Of a stretch of 45,805 nt of DNA, positions 14,919 through 22,499 are shown piece by piece. The DNA lies in assembly GCA_001797615.1 (NCBI GenBank), contig MGPV01000066.1, positions 1-45,805 of the forward strand. Reading direction: 5' to 3'. A program made the position numbers and the translations under genes. Source of the DNA: Deltaproteobacteria bacterium GWC2_65_14. Lineage in GTDB: Bacteria > Desulfobacterota > Deferrimicrobia > Deferrimicrobiales > Deferrimicrobiaceae. The first letter of the stretch is position 1. Each line of letters starts with the position of its first letter. The notes beneath the pieces are model-generated. The model worked only from the letters and a program-made list of their open reading frames with translations, was not told the origin of the DNA and searched no databases.

Positions 14919-16163
14919 ATGCTCATGCAGCCTTGGAAATCCCGCTCGACAGGAGGTTCAGCTCTCGGCATCCTCTGCCTGTTTGCAGCGGTCCTTCTGA
15001 TCGGCGGGGGATGCAGCAAGAAGGAATCAGCCCCCACGGAGCGGACCCTCGCCAAGTCCGAGCCGGCTCCCTACAAGCCCCACCTCAACAGCGACCTCAT
15101 CCAGGGACGGAAGGTGTTCGAGGGGAAGCATTGCAGCCAGTGCCATTCGATCTTCGAGCGGGAGCGGAAGATCGGCCCCAAGTTGCAGTCCTCCAAGTTC
15201 TACGGGAGCTTCCTCGATATCTTTTCGTCCCTCTGGAACCATGCCCCGGAAATGGCGGTCTATATGAGGAGAGAGGTGCTGGACCGCCCGCAGTTGAGCA
15301 CCAATGAACTGAACCAGCTGATCTCGTTCCTCTACATGCTGCCCTACCTGGGCGAGCCGGGGAATCCCCGGAAGGGCGAGGCGCTGCTCGAGGAGAAAAC
15401 CTGCTTCCGGTGCCATCATCTGGGGAGGAAAGGAAGAAAGGACGGGGTGCCGCTGGACACCCTCGCCGTCTACCAGTCCCAGGTCGTCCTGCTGCAGCGG
15501 ATGTGGAACCACGGGCCGGAGATGATCCTCCGGATGGCGCAGACCGGCTCGCCCATCCCGACATTTTCCGGAAACGACATGACCGACATCTTCGCCGCGC
15601 TGACGGAATCGGCGACAGAAAAAAGCCGGAAGGTGTTCCTCGGGGTCGGAAACGTGGAAAACGGGTTCAAGGTCCTTACGGAAAAGGGATGCATCAAGTG
15701 CCACGCCATCCTGGGAAGCGGCGGAAAGGACGGGCCGGACCTGGGGAAGGCCGTTTCCAGGGCCAACGTCACGACCCTGATCACCAAGATCTGGAACCAC
15801 GCCGGAAAGATGCAGGAACGGTTCCGGCAGAAGAAGCTGGAATGGCCCAACTTCCACGAGACGGAGATGAACGACCTGGTCGTGTTCCTCTACTCGCTTA
15901 CGTACGAGGACAAGCCGGGAGATCCCCGGAAAGGGGAAGCCATCTTCCGCAAGAACCGGTGCGTAGACTGCCATTTCAAGACCGACGCGGACAGGCAGAA
16001 GATCGTGCGGGACATCAAGACGGCCGACGCCATCCTGTTCGCCACCCAGATGTGGAACCACATCCCGGCGATGGAGGCCGCGATGGTGACGCAGGCGGTG
16101 CCGTGGCCCAACATGAGCGGTCAGGACTTTCGGGACGTTCTGGAGTATCTCCGCAGCCAGTAG
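14919..16163 (+). CDS. Tetraheme cytochrome c built of four tandem monoheme domains
   Basis: 414 residues with a lipoprotein-type leader ending GGGC (C32; the lipobox is weak). Four CXXCH sites lie at 72-76, 162-166, 258-262 and 348-352, so one every 86-96 residues. Each is followed 30-32 residues later by a WNH motif (106, 196, 292, 379) and a Met four residues after the His (112, 202, 298, 385), then in three cases by a PGDPRKGEA-like linker that starts the next unit. This is a string of class I-like cytochrome c domains with probable His-Met ligation; the Met assignment is inference. It would hang in the periplasm as the electron exit or entry of the complex. It is the last gene, ending before a strong terminator. 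Confidence 0.88.
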   Translation: MLMQPWKSRSTGGSALGILCLFAAVLLIGGGCSKKESAPTERTLAKSEPAPYKPHLNSDLIQGRKVFEGKHCSQCHSIFERERKIGPKLQSSKFYGSFLDIFSSLWNHAPEMAVYMRREVLDRPQLSTNELNQLISFLYMLPYLGEPGNPRKGEALLEEKTCFRCHHLGRKGRKDGVPLDTLAVYQSQVVLLQRMWNHGPEMILRMAQTGSPIPTFSGNDMTDIFAALTESATEKSRKVFLGVGNVENGFKVLTEKGCIKCHAILGSGGKDGPDLGKAVSRANVTTLITKIWNHAGKMQERFRQKKLEWPNFHETEMNDLVVFLYSLTYEDKPGDPRKGEAIFRKNRCVDCHFKTDADRQKIVRDIKTADAILFATQMWNHIPAMEAAMVTQAVPWPNMSGQDFRDVLEYLRSQ

Positions 16164-16221
16164 CCGGGCGGGGGCCCGCCGGCTGCCTATATCCCCGGGG
16201 TAGTTCGATCCGCGGGGGCAC

Positions 16222-16256
16222 GACGGAAACGGCCGGGGATCCCGGCCGTTTCCGTC
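16222..16256. terminator. Bidirectional rho-independent terminator-like palindrome
   Basis: GACGGAAACGGCCGGG (16222-16237) and its perfect complement CCCGGCCGTTTCCGTC (16241-16256) enclose a three-base loop. The palindrome sits between two convergent operons and overlaps the stop codon of the minus-strand gene. There is no T-run on either side, so its strength would come from the 16-bp stem. Confidence 0.8.
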
Positions 16257-17550
16257 ACTGCGCCAACAGGTCCGCCTCCGGATCCGCTTCCTCCCGACTC
16301 CGGACGAGGAACAGGTCGTCGCCGATGTGGGGGTTCACCCCGTCCTCGCTCACGTGGAAGTCGCCGTTCATGATCGGGATGGCGATCCGCAGCAACATCG
16401 TGTAGACCAGAAGCCCCGTCGCCCAGATCCCGATGGTGACCAGCATCTCGGTACTGGTCGGGGAGTACTCGTAGAAATCCCCGAGCACGTCCGGGACGAA
16501 CCCCGGGATCACCAGCCCCATCCCCTTCTCGATGTACACGCCGATGAAAATGAGGACGCATCCGATGTTGAGGGTGATCTGGTTCTCCCGCGTCTGGGGG
16601 ATCAGGAAGAGGAAGAAGGCGGTCAGGTTGAACAGGGTCGCGGTCCAGATCCAGGAGACCAGGTCCGAGTGCCCCTCGAGCCCCTGGTAGAGATACTTCA
16701 TCGGGGCCAGGTGGGAGGTGTCGGAGTAGTACTCCTTGAAGATCTCCGCGCCGAGCAGGAACAGGTTGAGGAACATCGCGTAGGCGATGAGCTCCGCGAT
16801 CTTGAAGATCGCCTCGTCCGTGATCCGGAACTTCGTCCACTTCCGGATGACCTGGAACATGAGGATCATCCCGGCCGGGCCGGAGCAGAACGCCGAAGCG
16901 AGGAACCGGGGGGCGAGGATCGACGCGTTCCAGAACGGCCTTGCGGCGAGGCCGTTGTAGAGGAAGGCGGTCACCGTGTGGATGGAGATCGCCGCCGGGA
17001 TCGAGAACAGCAGGAGCGGCGTGACGTATTTCATGTTCGGTTCGCGCTTGTAGTAATAGCTGTACAGCATGTACCCCGCGATGGTGAAGTTCAGGACCAG
17101 GTAGGTGTTCAGGACGACGACGTCCCAGGCCAGAAGGGACTGGGGGAAGTTGAGGATCCCGACCTTCGGGATCAGGTGCCAGAACCGGTCCGGACGGCCG
17201 AGGTCGACCGTGACGAAGAGCAGGCACATCACCATCGCCGACACGGCCACCAGCTCCCCCAGGATCGCGATCTCCTTGATCGGCTTCCACTGGTATACGT
17301 AGGCCGGGATGACGAGCAGGACGGCGGCGGCCGCCACGCCGACCATGAACGTGAAGTTCGCGATGTAGAACCCCCACGACACCTGGTCCCGCATGGCGGT
17401 GGTGATCAGCCCGCCGTACAGCTGGTTCGCATACGCGAGGACCCCGACGACCACCAGGGCCAGGAGGAAATAGATCCAGACGTAGTAGAGCTTGCTCCCC
17501 CGCCGGAGGAGGATGAAACATCCCTTGACGAATGCCCAGACTTTCCTCAT
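16255..17550 (-). CDS. NrfD-like membrane subunit of a second quinone-linked complex
   Basis: 431 residues with roughly ten membrane helices and the NrfD/DsrP signatures WGFYIANFTFMVGVAAAAV in the second helix, VTVDLGRPDRFWHLIP near residue 115, and IPAAISIHTVTAFLYNGLAA in the middle. It should bind menaquinone in the inner membrane and exchange electrons with the Fe-S subunit encoded just upstream, 19 bp away. The trio cytochrome, Fe-S protein, NrfD matches the gene set of the Cbc4 (CbcS, CbcT, CbcU) menaquinol oxidoreductase described in Geobacter, but the match is based on gene order and domain type only. The C-terminal ~40 residues are charged and cytoplasmic or periplasmic. The gene ends in the terminator shared with the convergent operon. 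Confidence 0.9.
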   Translation of the reverse strand: MRKVWAFVKGCFILLRRGSKLYYVWIYFLLALVVVGVLAYANQLYGGLITTAMRDQVSWGFYIANFTFMVGVAAAAVLLVIPAYVYQWKPIKEIAILGELVAVSAMVMCLLFVTVDLGRPDRFWHLIPKVGILNFPQSLLAWDVVVLNTYLVLNFTIAGYMLYSYYYKREPNMKYVTPLLLFSIPAAISIHTVTAFLYNGLAARPFWNASILAPRFLASAFCSGPAGMILMFQVIRKWTKFRITDEAIFKIAELIAYAMFLNLFLLGAEIFKEYYSDTSHLAPMKYLYQGLEGHSDLVSWIWTATLFNLTAFFLFLIPQTRENQITLNIGCVLIFIGVYIEKGMGLVIPGFVPDVLGDFYEYSPTSTEMLVTIGIWATGLLVYTMLLRIAIPIMNGDFHVSEDGVNPHIGDDLFLVRSREEADPEADLLAQ

Positions 17551-17569
17551 CGATTGCCTCCGCCGCAGG

Positions 17570-18496
17570 TCATACCGAGTAGAAATAGTAGAACTTCGGC
17601 TGGGTGTTCAGCTCCTCCTTGAGGATGAACACCCGCTTGTTCTCGATCACGTAGCGGATTTCGCTCGCCGGGTCGAGGAGATTCCCGAACTTGCGCGCCC
17701 CCACCGGGCAGACCTCGACGCAGGCCGGGTACTTCCCGTCCGGTTCCCGAGTGCGCTGCATGCAGAAGGTGCACTTTTCCACGACCCCGACCGGCCTCGG
17801 CCGGTTCCCCATGAAATGGGTGTCGGGGTTCATCTCTCCGGCCGGCAGGCCGGGCTTCTTCCAGTTGAATCGTCTCGCTCCATACGGGCAGGCCGCCATG
17901 CAGTAGCGGCACCCGATGCACCAGTTGTAGTCCACGACCACGATCCCGTCGTTCTCCTTCCAGGTCGCCTGGACCGGGCACACCTTCGTGCACGGCGCAT
18001 TCTCGCACTGGTGGCACTGGACCGGCATGTAGAAGTACCCATCCTCCGGAACCTTCGCCGGGTTGTAGTACCGCTCCGAGTGCTCCAGGTCCACTCCTCT
18101 CTCCTTGCTGAGCCGGAGCACCGTGATCCAGTGAACCTGGGGATCGCGGGACTGGTTGTTCTCGGTCACGCACCCGTACACGCACCTTCGGCACCCGACG
18201 CAGCGGGACAGGTCGAGGCCGTACCCGTACAGCACCCCCTCCATGGGAGGTGTCGTCTTGACCTTCACCGGCTTGCCGTAGGTGGCGCTGTATTCCTTTT
18301 CGAGCCGGGACACGACGTCCTGGATCTCGGACTTGCTCAGTTCCCGGAAATTCTTCTGGAAGAACGATTCCCAGAGGGCGGCGGATGCGTCCTTCCCCGG
18401 CAGCGCCAGAGCACCCAGGCCCACGGCCATTCCCTTGAGCGCTTTCCGGCGAGAGAGCCGGAAGACGCGTTCGTTTCGTGTTTCCGTATCCGACAT
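17570..18496 (-). CDS. TAT-exported four-cluster [4Fe-4S] subunit (CbcT/DsrO/HmcB-like)
   Basis: 308 residues. SRRKALKG at 15-22 with a following hydrophobic stretch and an ASA cleavage-type site near 38-40 is a twin-arginine signal. Sixteen cysteines form four [4Fe-4S] motifs: C99, C102, C105, C109; C161, C164, C169, C173; C193, C196, C199, C203; C242, C245, C259, C263. Such proteins link periplasmic cytochromes to NrfD membrane subunits. Unlike the Fe-S subunit of the other complex at 12513-13193, this one carries its own export signal, as expected when no TAT-borne molybdopterin partner is present. It lies 41 bp downstream of the tetraheme gene and 19 bp upstream of the NrfD gene. Confidence 0.92.
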   Translation of the reverse strand: MSDTETRNERVFRLSRRKALKGMAVGLGALALPGKDASAALWESFFQKNFRELSKSEIQDVVSRLEKEYSATYGKPVKVKTTPPMEGVLYGYGLDLSRCVGCRRCVYGCVTENNQSRDPQVHWITVLRLSKERGVDLEHSERYYNPAKVPEDGYFYMPVQCHQCENAPCTKVCPVQATWKENDGIVVVDYNWCIGCRYCMAACPYGARRFNWKKPGLPAGEMNPDTHFMGNRPRPVGVVEKCTFCMQRTREPDGKYPACVEVCPVGARKFGNLLDPASEIRYVIENKRVFILKEELNTQPKFYYFYSV

Positions 18497-18537
18497 GGAG
18501 GGGTCTCCTCAGTAGGGTGGATGCGAAAAACCCGCGC

Positions 18538-19083
18538 CTACCGGATGTTCTCCGGGCGCTCGGGGGGCGGCTTCAGCGCAATCGGCTCGAACCGGGGGTT
18601 GTGCGGGTTATGGCAATGGGCGCACAGGAGGTACTCCTTCCTCCCGTTCCACTCCCCCGTGCGCTTTCCATGGATGCCCATCCTCCAGTCCCGGTACTTG
18701 TCCCCGTGGCACTGGCCGCACAGGCGGTAGCTGTGATTGAAGTCGATCTGCTCCCCGGACACCAGCCGCAGCCTGTCGCGATTCTTGAGATCGTGGCAGT
18801 CGAGGCACCATCGTTCATGTTCGGCATGGTTCTTCAGCTGGATATTCGTGTGCTCTTCCTTGAGCACCCGCCGCCGGGGATCCGGCTTCATGCCGGAATG
18901 ACATTCGGAGCAGGGGAAGATCCCCTCCGTGAACGGGGGGGGCGGGACCATGTATTCCTCGGTATCCGATTTCGGGGGGGTCAGCCAGAACTCCCGGCGC
19001 CCGGCATGCCCCGCAACCGCCCCGAGGAACAGGACGACCGCCACCCCGAAGAGGGTCAGGACCTGCATTCTGCGACTGTTCAT
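18538..19083 (-). CDS. Tetraheme periplasmic cytochrome c, first gene of the second complex
   Basis: 181 residues. A membrane-spanning or cleavable N-terminal segment (MQVLTLFGVAVVLFLGAVAG) is followed by four CXXCH sites: CSECH, CLDCH, CGQCH and CAHCH. Between them, NHAEHERW and FNHSYRL offer His residues in distal-ligand positions. The fold is probably of the cytochrome c7/NrfH-like multiheme type. Placed before a TAT Fe-S protein and an NrfD protein, it is the likely periplasmic electron acceptor of a menaquinol oxidase module (Cbc4-like), or its donor if the complex runs in reverse. The initiator ATG at 19083 lies 115 bp beyond the end of the repeat element. Confidence 0.85.
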   Translation of the reverse strand: MNSRRMQVLTLFGVAVVLFLGAVAGHAGRREFWLTPPKSDTEEYMVPPPPFTEGIFPCSECHSGMKPDPRRRVLKEEHTNIQLKNHAEHERWCLDCHDLKNRDRLRLVSGEQIDFNHSYRLCGQCHGDKYRDWRMGIHGKRTGEWNGRKEYLLCAHCHNPHNPRFEPIALKPPPERPENIR

Positions 19084-19197
19084 TCCGCGCCTCGCCTTGT
19101 CGTCCTAAATTTGTGCGTTATCGCCCTGCCGCGAAACGGACCGCCGGCCGTGCGCCGACCCCCTGTCGTCGCACGGACCGCTGCCCCCCCGGTCCTG

Positions 19198-19387
19198 CCT
19201 AAGTGCTGCGCTTCATAATTACGGCGACGTATTTGTTTTCGGCACGGCACCGAGAGCGTCGATGCGCCGGCCCGGCAAGGCGCGCGACTGAGGCGTACTG
19301 TTAAGTACGGCGCAAGGAGCGCAACGCAGCCGGGGCGGATGCAGCGGCGCTCGAATGCAGGCGTAATCATGAAACGCAGCACTAAGG
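19198..19387. repeat. 190-bp intergenic element with terminal inverted repeats and an internal hairpin
   Basis: The ends 19198-19223 and 19362-19387 are inverted repeats matching at 23 of 26 positions. Inside are a perfect hairpin CGTACT-GTTA-AGTACG (19294-19309) and a segment (19343-19364) whose exact complement occurs at 8105-8126. No gene of its own is visible; the short minus-strand frame across it reads like non-coding DNA. The 309-bp gap between the tetraheme cytochrome gene (start 19083) and the rubrerythrin-like gene (stop 19393) therefore holds this element plus about 110 bp that must contain the cytochrome promoter, in which I cannot pick a convincing box. Confidence 0.65.
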
Positions 19388-19392
19388 GTCCC

Positions 19393-19908
19393 TCAGCCAT
19401 CCTGCATCCGGAGGCCCCGGTTCTCCAGGAAGTCGAGGTACTCGTAAATAATCATGAAGTGGCTGTTCTCCTCCCCGGAGAGCAGCCGGAAGAACTTCTT
19501 CTCCTGCGGGTGGGCGGCGGCCTTCGACATCCGGTCGTACATCTCGCGCCCCGCGGCCTCGAAGGCGAGCGCCTTCCGCATGACGTCGGCCGCGTCGCCG
19601 GAGATCACCTTCTCCTTGCGGATCCGGTTGTACTCCTTCCGGAACATCTTCATCCTCTCGTCGGAAGGCGCGTTCGACACCTTGGGGAATTTCCCCTTCT
19701 CCTCGAGCGCCTTCGCGATCGCCAGGATATCCTCGCAGTGCTTCTCCTCCATCCGGGCCAGCAGTTCGAACAGCTGGCGCGCGAAGGGATCCGCGCTCCG
19801 CTTCGCCGCCGAGGAGAACAGCCGCTTCCCGTCCTTCTCGAACTTCAACGCCCTCGCCAGCGCGGCTTCGGTGCCGCCCTTCGCCCGGGCGGGCCTGGCC
19901 TTCTTCAT
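19393..19908 (-). CDS. Rubrerythrin/ferritin-like di-iron protein
   Basis: 171 residues, all helical, with two related halves. Candidate di-iron ligands occur in the expected order: E24 in FEKDG, E54/E55 and H57 in MEEKH, E117 in FEAAG, and E146/E147 with H150 in GEENSH. This is the ExxH-type four-helix bundle of the ferritin-like superfamily, in the branch of rubrerythrin-like proteins without a rubredoxin domain; no CXXC pair is present. Members detoxify peroxide or handle iron in the cytoplasm of anaerobes. The N-terminus is Lys/Arg-rich. The gene stands alone on the minus strand between the repeat element and bipA, 106 bp from the latter. Confidence 0.82.
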   Translation of the reverse strand: MKKARPARAKGGTEAALARALKFEKDGKRLFSSAAKRSADPFARQLFELLARMEEKHCEDILAIAKALEEKGKFPKVSNAPSDERMKMFRKEYNRIRKEKVISGDAADVMRKALAFEAAGREMYDRMSKAAAHPQEKKFFRLLSGEENSHFMIIYEYLDFLENRGLRMQDG

Positions 19909-20014
19909 GGCATCCCCCTGTCCCGTTTCCGGTTGCTCCTATCCATTTTGCCTTCCCGCACTCCGGTTTTCCACCATTTTCCGCCTGCGGAGAGCCGCCG
20001 GGCGACCTTCCCGC

Positions 20015-21820
20015 TCACTCCCGCCTCTTGGGACGGCGACCGGCCTGGAGGATCTTCTTCCGGATCCGGACCGCGGAAGGGGTCACCTCGACCAGCTCGT
20101 CCTCGTTGATGAACTCGATCGCCTTCTCCAGCAGCATCGCCCGGGGAGGGATCAGCCGGAGCGCCTCGTCGGCCCCCGCCGCCCGGATGTTCGTGAGCTT
20201 CTTCTCCTTGGTCGCGTTCACGTCCATGTCCACCGGGCGGGAGTTCTCGCCGATCACCATCCCCTCGTACACCCGCTCCCCCTCCCCGATGAAGAGGGTC
20301 CCCCGCGGCTGGAGGTGGAAGAGGGCGTATGCGGTGGCGCGGCCGGCCCGGTCGGCGACCAGGGTCCCCGCGACCCGGTCCCGGATGGCCCCCGTCCAGG
20401 GCTCGTAGGCGTCGAACAGGTGGTTCATCAGTCCCGTCCCCCGCGTCTCGGTCAGGAATTCGGAGCGGAAGCCGATCAGCCCCCGGGAGGGGATCCGGTA
20501 TTCGAGCCGCACCCGCCCCCGCCCCGGGTTCGCCATCTTCGTCATCCTCCCCTTCCGGGCCCCCAAACTCTGCGTCACCGCCCCCAGGTAGCCCTCCGGG
20601 ATGTCGAGGAAGAGGGTCTCGACCGGCTCCAGGAGAGTCCCGCCCACCGACCTCGTGACCGCCTCCGGGCGGGAAACGGAGAGCTCGAACCCCTCCCGGC
20701 GCATCATCTCGACCAGGATCGCCAGCTGGAGCTCCCCCCGTCCCATCACCGTGAAGGAGTCGGTCCCGGAGAAATCGACCCGCAGCGCCACGTTCCCCAG
20801 CAGCTCCCGCTCCAGCCGCTCCCGCAGCTGCCGCGACGTGAGCAGGCTGCCCTCCTGCCCGGCGAAGGGGGAGCTGTTGATCGAGAAGACCATGGACACC
20901 GTCGGCTCGTCCACGGCGATCCGCGGGAGCGCCGCCGGGCGCTCCGGGTCGGACACCGTGTCGCCGATCGTGGCCCGCTCCGCGCCGGCCATCGCCACGA
21001 TGTCCCCGGCGGAGGCCTCCCGGACCTCTTTCCTCGCCAGCCCCTCGTAGACGTACAGCGGGGACGCCTTGACCGTCTCCACGGCCCCCTCCGGACCGCA
21101 GACCGCGACGGTCTGACCGGAACGGACCGTCCCCCGGAAGATCCGTCCCACCGCCAGCCGCCCGACATACTCGCTGTATTCGAGGTGGGTGACCAGCAGT
21201 TGCAGGGTCCCCGCCGGGTCGCCGGAAGGGGGAGGGATGCCGGAAAGGATCCGCTCGAACAGCGGCCTCAGGTCGAAGGAATCCCCCCCCTCCCGCTCCC
21301 GGGCCGTCCCCGCGCGGGCGTTCGTGAGCAGGATCGGAAACTCCAGCTGCTCCTCGATCGCGTCCAGGTCGATGAAGAGGTCGTAGACCTCGTTGATCAC
21401 CTCGCCGATCCGGGCGTCGGGGCGGTCCACTTTGTTCACCACGAGGACGATGGGGAGGGAGCGCTCGAGCGCTTTTTTCAGGACGAAGCGGGTCTGCGGG
21501 AGGGGCCCCTCGGAGGCGTCGACGAGGAGGAGCGCCCCGTCGACCATCTTGAGCGTCCGCTCCACCTCACCCCCGAAGTCGGCGTGTCCGGGGGTGTCGA
21601 CGATGTTGATCTTCACGCCCCGGTAGACCACCGAGGCGTTCTTCGCCATGATCGTGATCCCCTTCTCCCGCTCCAGGTCGATGGAGTCCATCACCCGGTC
21701 GGGGACCGCCTGGTGCTGCCGGAAGATCCCGCTCTGCCAGAGCATCGCGTCGACCAGCGTGGTCTTTCCGTGGTCGACGTGGGCGATGATCGCCACGTTC
21801 CGGATGGGGGGGGTGGACAT
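20015..21820 (-). CDS. bipA: Ribosome-associated GTPase BipA/TypA
   Basis: 601 residues from the ATG at 21820; the frame is open further upstream, but the sequence before MSTPPIRN is Ser/Arg-rich non-coding read-through. G-domain motifs are HVDHGKTT (14-21), [26 protein letters not shown] and NKVDRPDAR, and the C-terminal half has the BipA-specific [19 protein letters not shown] and an [20 protein letters not shown] segment. BipA binds the 70S ribosome at the EF-G site and supports 50S assembly and stress or low-temperature growth. Length and motifs are normal. The start lies 16 bp after the stop of the SLOG-like gene, with which it is probably co-transcribed. Confidence 0.96.
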   Translation of the reverse strand: MSTPPIRNVAIIAHVDHGKTTLVDAMLWQSGIFRQHQAVPDRVMDSIDLEREKGITIMAKNASVVYRGVKINIVDTPGHADFGGEVERTLKMVDGALLLVDASEGPLPQTRFVLKKALERSLPIVLVVNKVDRPDARIGEVINEVYDLFIDLDAIEEQLEFPILLTNARAGTAREREGGDSFDLRPLFERILSGIPPPSGDPAGTLQLLVTHLEYSEYVGRLAVGRIFRGTVRSGQTVAVCGPEGAVETVKASPLYVYEGLARKEVREASAGDIVAMAGAERATIGDTVSDPERPAALPRIAVDEPTVSMVFSINSSPFAGQEGSLLTSRQLRERLERELLGNVALRVDFSGTDSFTVMGRGELQLAILVEMMRREGFELSVSRPEAVTRSVGGTLLEPVETLFLDIPEGYLGAVTQSLGARKGRMTKMANPGRGRVRLEYRIPSRGLIGFRSEFLTETRGTGLMNHLFDAYEPWTGAIRDRVAGTLVADRAGRATAYALFHLQPRGTLFIGEGERVYEGMVIGENSRPVDMDVNATKEKKLTNIRAAGADEALRLIPPRAMLLEKAIEFINEDELVEVTPSAVRIRKKILQAGRRPKRRE

Positions 21821-21836
21821 CGGCCGCGGGGATCCC

Positions 21837-22397
21837 TTACGCGAAGGAGCGCTCGAACAGCTCCCGGATCGCCTTCCGGCCGTTCTCCTCGAGGAAGCGG
21901 GTGCCGGTCCCGGCGAAGCGGGCGCCGCGGATCCTCGGCTCCCCCGGCTCCTCCACCCGGACCCAGTGGTCCTCCTTCCAGGAGAACCAGCCGTCGGCGT
22001 CCTGGTCGAAGACGAAGATCGGCTTGTTGCAGAGCTTGGCGAACTCGGCGCCCCAGCCGGTGCCGCCGCGGACCGTCCCGTCCTCGAGGATCTTCCCGAC
22101 GACATAGACCTCCTCCCCCGCGTTCACCATATACCAGATCGTCTGGAGCACCTTCCGGATCCGGGGAGCGTCCGAGAAGGTCCGGTTCATCAGGCGGGAA
22201 ACGTAGGAGAGGCTGACATCCCCGTTGCGCAGCTCCTCCCGGGTCAGGACCCGGACCCCCCGGGTCCGGGAGGATCCGCTCTCCCCGAAAGTGAAGTTCG
22301 TCTCCTCGATTCCGAACCGCTCCGCCTGGACGCCGAACTCGTACTCGGCCCCGTTCGCGCCGCCGCTGAACAGAACGCTCTCTTCCCGTTTGGGCAT
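21837..22397 (-). CDS. SLOG-like Rossmann-fold protein of unknown function
   Basis: 186 residues from the ATG at 22397, preceded by GAGGGA. The N-terminus [20 protein letters not shown] has the glycine-rich turn and following acidic helix of the SLOG/YpsA/molybdenum-carrier-like Rossmann family, and the later [20 protein letters not shown] followed by [12 protein letters not shown] fits a nucleotide-sugar-binding strand-turn-helix. I do not recognise a named protein. SLOG proteins often bind or process nucleotide derivatives such as ADP-ribose or cytokinin-type adducts. It is the first gene of a two-gene unit with bipA. The SLOG assignment is from motif pattern only and could be wrong at subfamily level. 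Confidence 0.6.
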   Translation of the reverse strand: MPKREESVLFSGGANGAEYEFGVQAERFGIEETNFTFGESGSSRTRGVRVLTREELRNGDVSLSYVSRLMNRTFSDAPRIRKVLQTIWYMVNAGEEVYVVGKILEDGTVRGGTGWGAEFAKLCNKPIFVFDQDADGWFSWKEDHWVRVEEPGEPRIRGARFAGTGTRFLEENGRKAIRELFERSFA

Positions 22398-22428
22398 CGC
22401 TCCCTCCTTGCCGTGGTGAGGAAACGCT

Positions 22429-22437
22429 ACTATAGCA
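22429..22437 (-). promoter_or_regulatory. Extended -10 promoter for the SLOG-like gene and bipA
   Basis: On the minus strand this reads TGCTATAGT, a TGn extension plus a five-of-six -10 box, 31 bases before the ATG at 22397. The extension can compensate for the absence of a clear -35 box. Confidence 0.5.
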
Positions 22438-22499
22438 TGGACGATTCCGCGCGCGGCGGCGGGGGCGCTCGAATGCACCTGGTTTTTCGAAACGATGTC

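Noticed and set aside
19080-19400. 106-codon minus-strand frame across the intergenic repeat element
   Set aside because: It covers inverted repeats and a hairpin, has no binding site, and reads like translated repeat DNA.
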